Source: Bacteroidales bacterium
GTDB lineage: Bacteria; Bacteroidota; Bacteroidia; Bacteroidales; Muribaculaceae
Length of the DNA stretch: 7,003 nt
NCBI GenBank assembly: GCA_014800105.1
Contig: JAAVGQ010000143.1
Span: 1-7,003 of the forward strand
Direction of reading: 5' to 3'
This document shows positions 6,100-7,003 of this stretch, piece by piece. The notes under the pieces were generated by a model, which saw nothing but the letters and a program-made list of their open reading frames with translations, was not told the DNA's origin and did not search any database. The position numbers and the translations under genes were made by a program. Within the stretch, counting starts at the first letter, position 1. Every line of letters begins with the position of its first letter.

Positions 6100-7003
6100 T
6101 TCTTTTCAGGTTCAATATCTTCATCCCATTCATAGTCCTCGTCGAGCATCTCGTTGTCGAAATCTTCTCCAAGGTCTTCCTCTTCGTCCTCAGGCGCTGG
6201 AACGTTTTCAAAGATGAATTCATCTTCCTCACGCACGCGGTGATGACCGTCAAGTGGACGGTGGGTAATGGGTATTTCTTCAATACGGTTATTGTCGTCA
6301 TTGATTGCACCCCACAGCATGTCCTTTAGCTTGTCAAGTCCCAGTCCTGTAACTGAAGAGATGAACACATGAGGAATATCAGCGGGAAGTGTGGGTTCAA
6401 TCTCGGCAATCAGCTCGTCATCAAGCATGTCACATTTTGAGATAGCGAGCATGCGGGGCTTGTCCATGAGCTGAGGGTTGAACTGCTGGATCTCGTTGAG
6501 CAGTATTTCGTATTCCTTGTTAATATCATCAGCGTCAGCCGGAACCATGAACAGTAGTACGGCGTTACGCTCGATATGGCGCAGGAAGCGCAGCCCCAGG
6601 CCTTTACCTTCGCTGGCTCCCTCGATGATACCGGGAATATCAGCCATGACGAAAGAGCGGTTGTCACGGTAAGGAACGATACCAAGCTGGGGTTCCATGG
6701 TTGTGAAAGGATAGTCAGCAATCTTGGGTCGCGCAGCTGAGATTGAAGAGAGCAGGGTCGATTTACCGGCGTTGGGGAATCCCACGAGACCCACGTCAGC
6801 AAGAAGTTTCAACTCAAGGATGATGCTACGTTCAACTGCAGGCTCACCGGGCTGAGCATAGCGCGGCGTGCGGTTAGTAGATGACTTAAAGTGCCAGTTG
6901 CCCAAGCCGCCACGACCACCCTTGAGGAGTTTGATTTCCTGTCCGTCGTCAGTTACTTCACACAGGTATTCTCCGGTCTCGGCATCAAATACAACGGTTC
7001 CGC
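6096..7003 (-). CDS. obg: GTPase Obg (CgtA), N-terminus cut by window
   Basis: Essential GTPase of late 50S ribosome assembly and stress signalling (binds ppGpp in several bacteria). The 301 visible residues start inside the glycine-rich Obg fold ([16 protein letters not shown]) and run through [14 protein letters not shown] and [13 protein letters not shown], both diagnostic. The G domain has G1 GFPNAGKST (codons 6782-6756), G2 in [12 protein letters not shown]3 DIPG, G4 SKCD (codons 6440-6429) and G5 SSVTGLG. SKxD in place of NKxD looks like a tolerated variant in Bacteroidota Obg. The C-terminus is a strongly acidic tail of about 45 residues, rich in Glu and Asp, typical of this phylum in place of a longer folded domain. 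About 85-90 residues are missing beyond the right edge. An apparent start at 6905 is the internal Leu (TTG) of GGLGNWH, not a start. The U32 gene overlaps its stop, so the two probably form one transcript. Confidence 0.96.
   Translation of the reverse strand, partial: GTVVFDAETGEYLCEVTDDGQEIKLLKGGRGGLGNWHFKSSTNRTPRYAQPGEPAVERSIILELKLLADVGLVGFPNAGKSTLLSSISAARPKIADYPFTTMEPQLGIVPYRDNRSFVMADIPGIIEGASEGKGLGLRFLRHIERNAVLLFMVPADADDINKEYEILLNEIQQFNPQLMDKPRMLAISKCDMLDDELIAEIEPTLPADIPHVFISSVTGLGLDKLKDMLWGAINDDNNRIEEIPITHRPLDGHHRVREEDEFIFENVPAPEDEEEDLGEDFDNEMLDEDYEWDEDIEPEKN

Noticed and set aside
6089..6310. Minus-strand 73-codon open frame spanning the obg 3' end and U32 start
   Set aside because: It is a frame-shifted reading of the acidic-tail coding region, rich in Lys, Arg and Thr; obg and U32 account for both sides.
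6429..6440. Obg G4 motif SKCD rather than NKxD as an anomaly
   Set aside because: The Asp and Lys are kept, and Ser or Thr in the first position appears acceptable in Obg of this phylum, so it is not treated as unusual.
6096..6905. Obg as a complete gene starting at 6905
   Set aside because: The codon there is TTG for the Leu in GGLGNWH, a conserved internal motif. The frame stays open to the window edge with good Obg sequence, so the gene is cut by the window.

Overview
The window is a stretch of ordinary chromosomal core genes from a Bacteroidota genome, most likely order Bacteroidales. A gut Muribaculaceae-like lineage is possible, but this sequence alone cannot confirm it. The grounds are a ferrous iron transporter with FeoA fused to the N-terminus of FeoB, an Obg GTPase with a long acidic tail, a secreted DUF3108 protein, promoter-like motifs of the Bacteroidota type (TAnnTTTG, with an upstream TTTG), mostly absent Shine-Dalgarno sequences, and moderate GC content with AT-rich spacers. 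All six genes lie on the minus strand, so transcription runs from right to left. Genes at both edges are cut by the window.

In transcription order: (1) 7003-6096, the ribosome-assembly GTPase Obg, lacking its N-terminus; (2) 6099-4249, a U32-family protein of the RlhA/YdcP architecture, starting at a TTG that overlaps the obg stop codon by 4 nt, so the two are probably translationally coupled; (3) a 59-nt spacer with a perfect TATCTTTG -7 element; (4) 4189-3152, UDP-glucose 4-epimerase GalE; (5) 3129-2497, thymidine kinase, 22 nt after galE and preceded by a good Shine-Dalgarno sequence; (6) a 103-nt AT-rich spacer; (7) 2393-1629, a secreted DUF3108 protein; (8) a 74-nt spacer holding a bipartite promoter candidate, an 8-bp direct repeat and two small inverted repeats; (9) 1554-1, the FeoA-FeoB fusion, open at the left edge after the GFGC gate motif.

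The genes do not form one pathway. obg and the U32 gene make a plausible translation-related pair (ribosome assembly and RNA hydroxylation). galE and tdk are probably co-transcribed but serve sugar-nucleotide metabolism and thymidine salvage respectively. DUF3108 and feoAB each look separately expressed. I see no mobile element, CRISPR array, tRNA, rRNA, defence system or obviously new multi-gene system. The points worth a second look are residue-level: a His in place of the G4 Asp of FeoB, an Ala in the P-loop of thymidine kinase, a small residue at the GalE substrate gate, a C-terminal Cys cluster in the U32 protein, and the compact feoAB leader.
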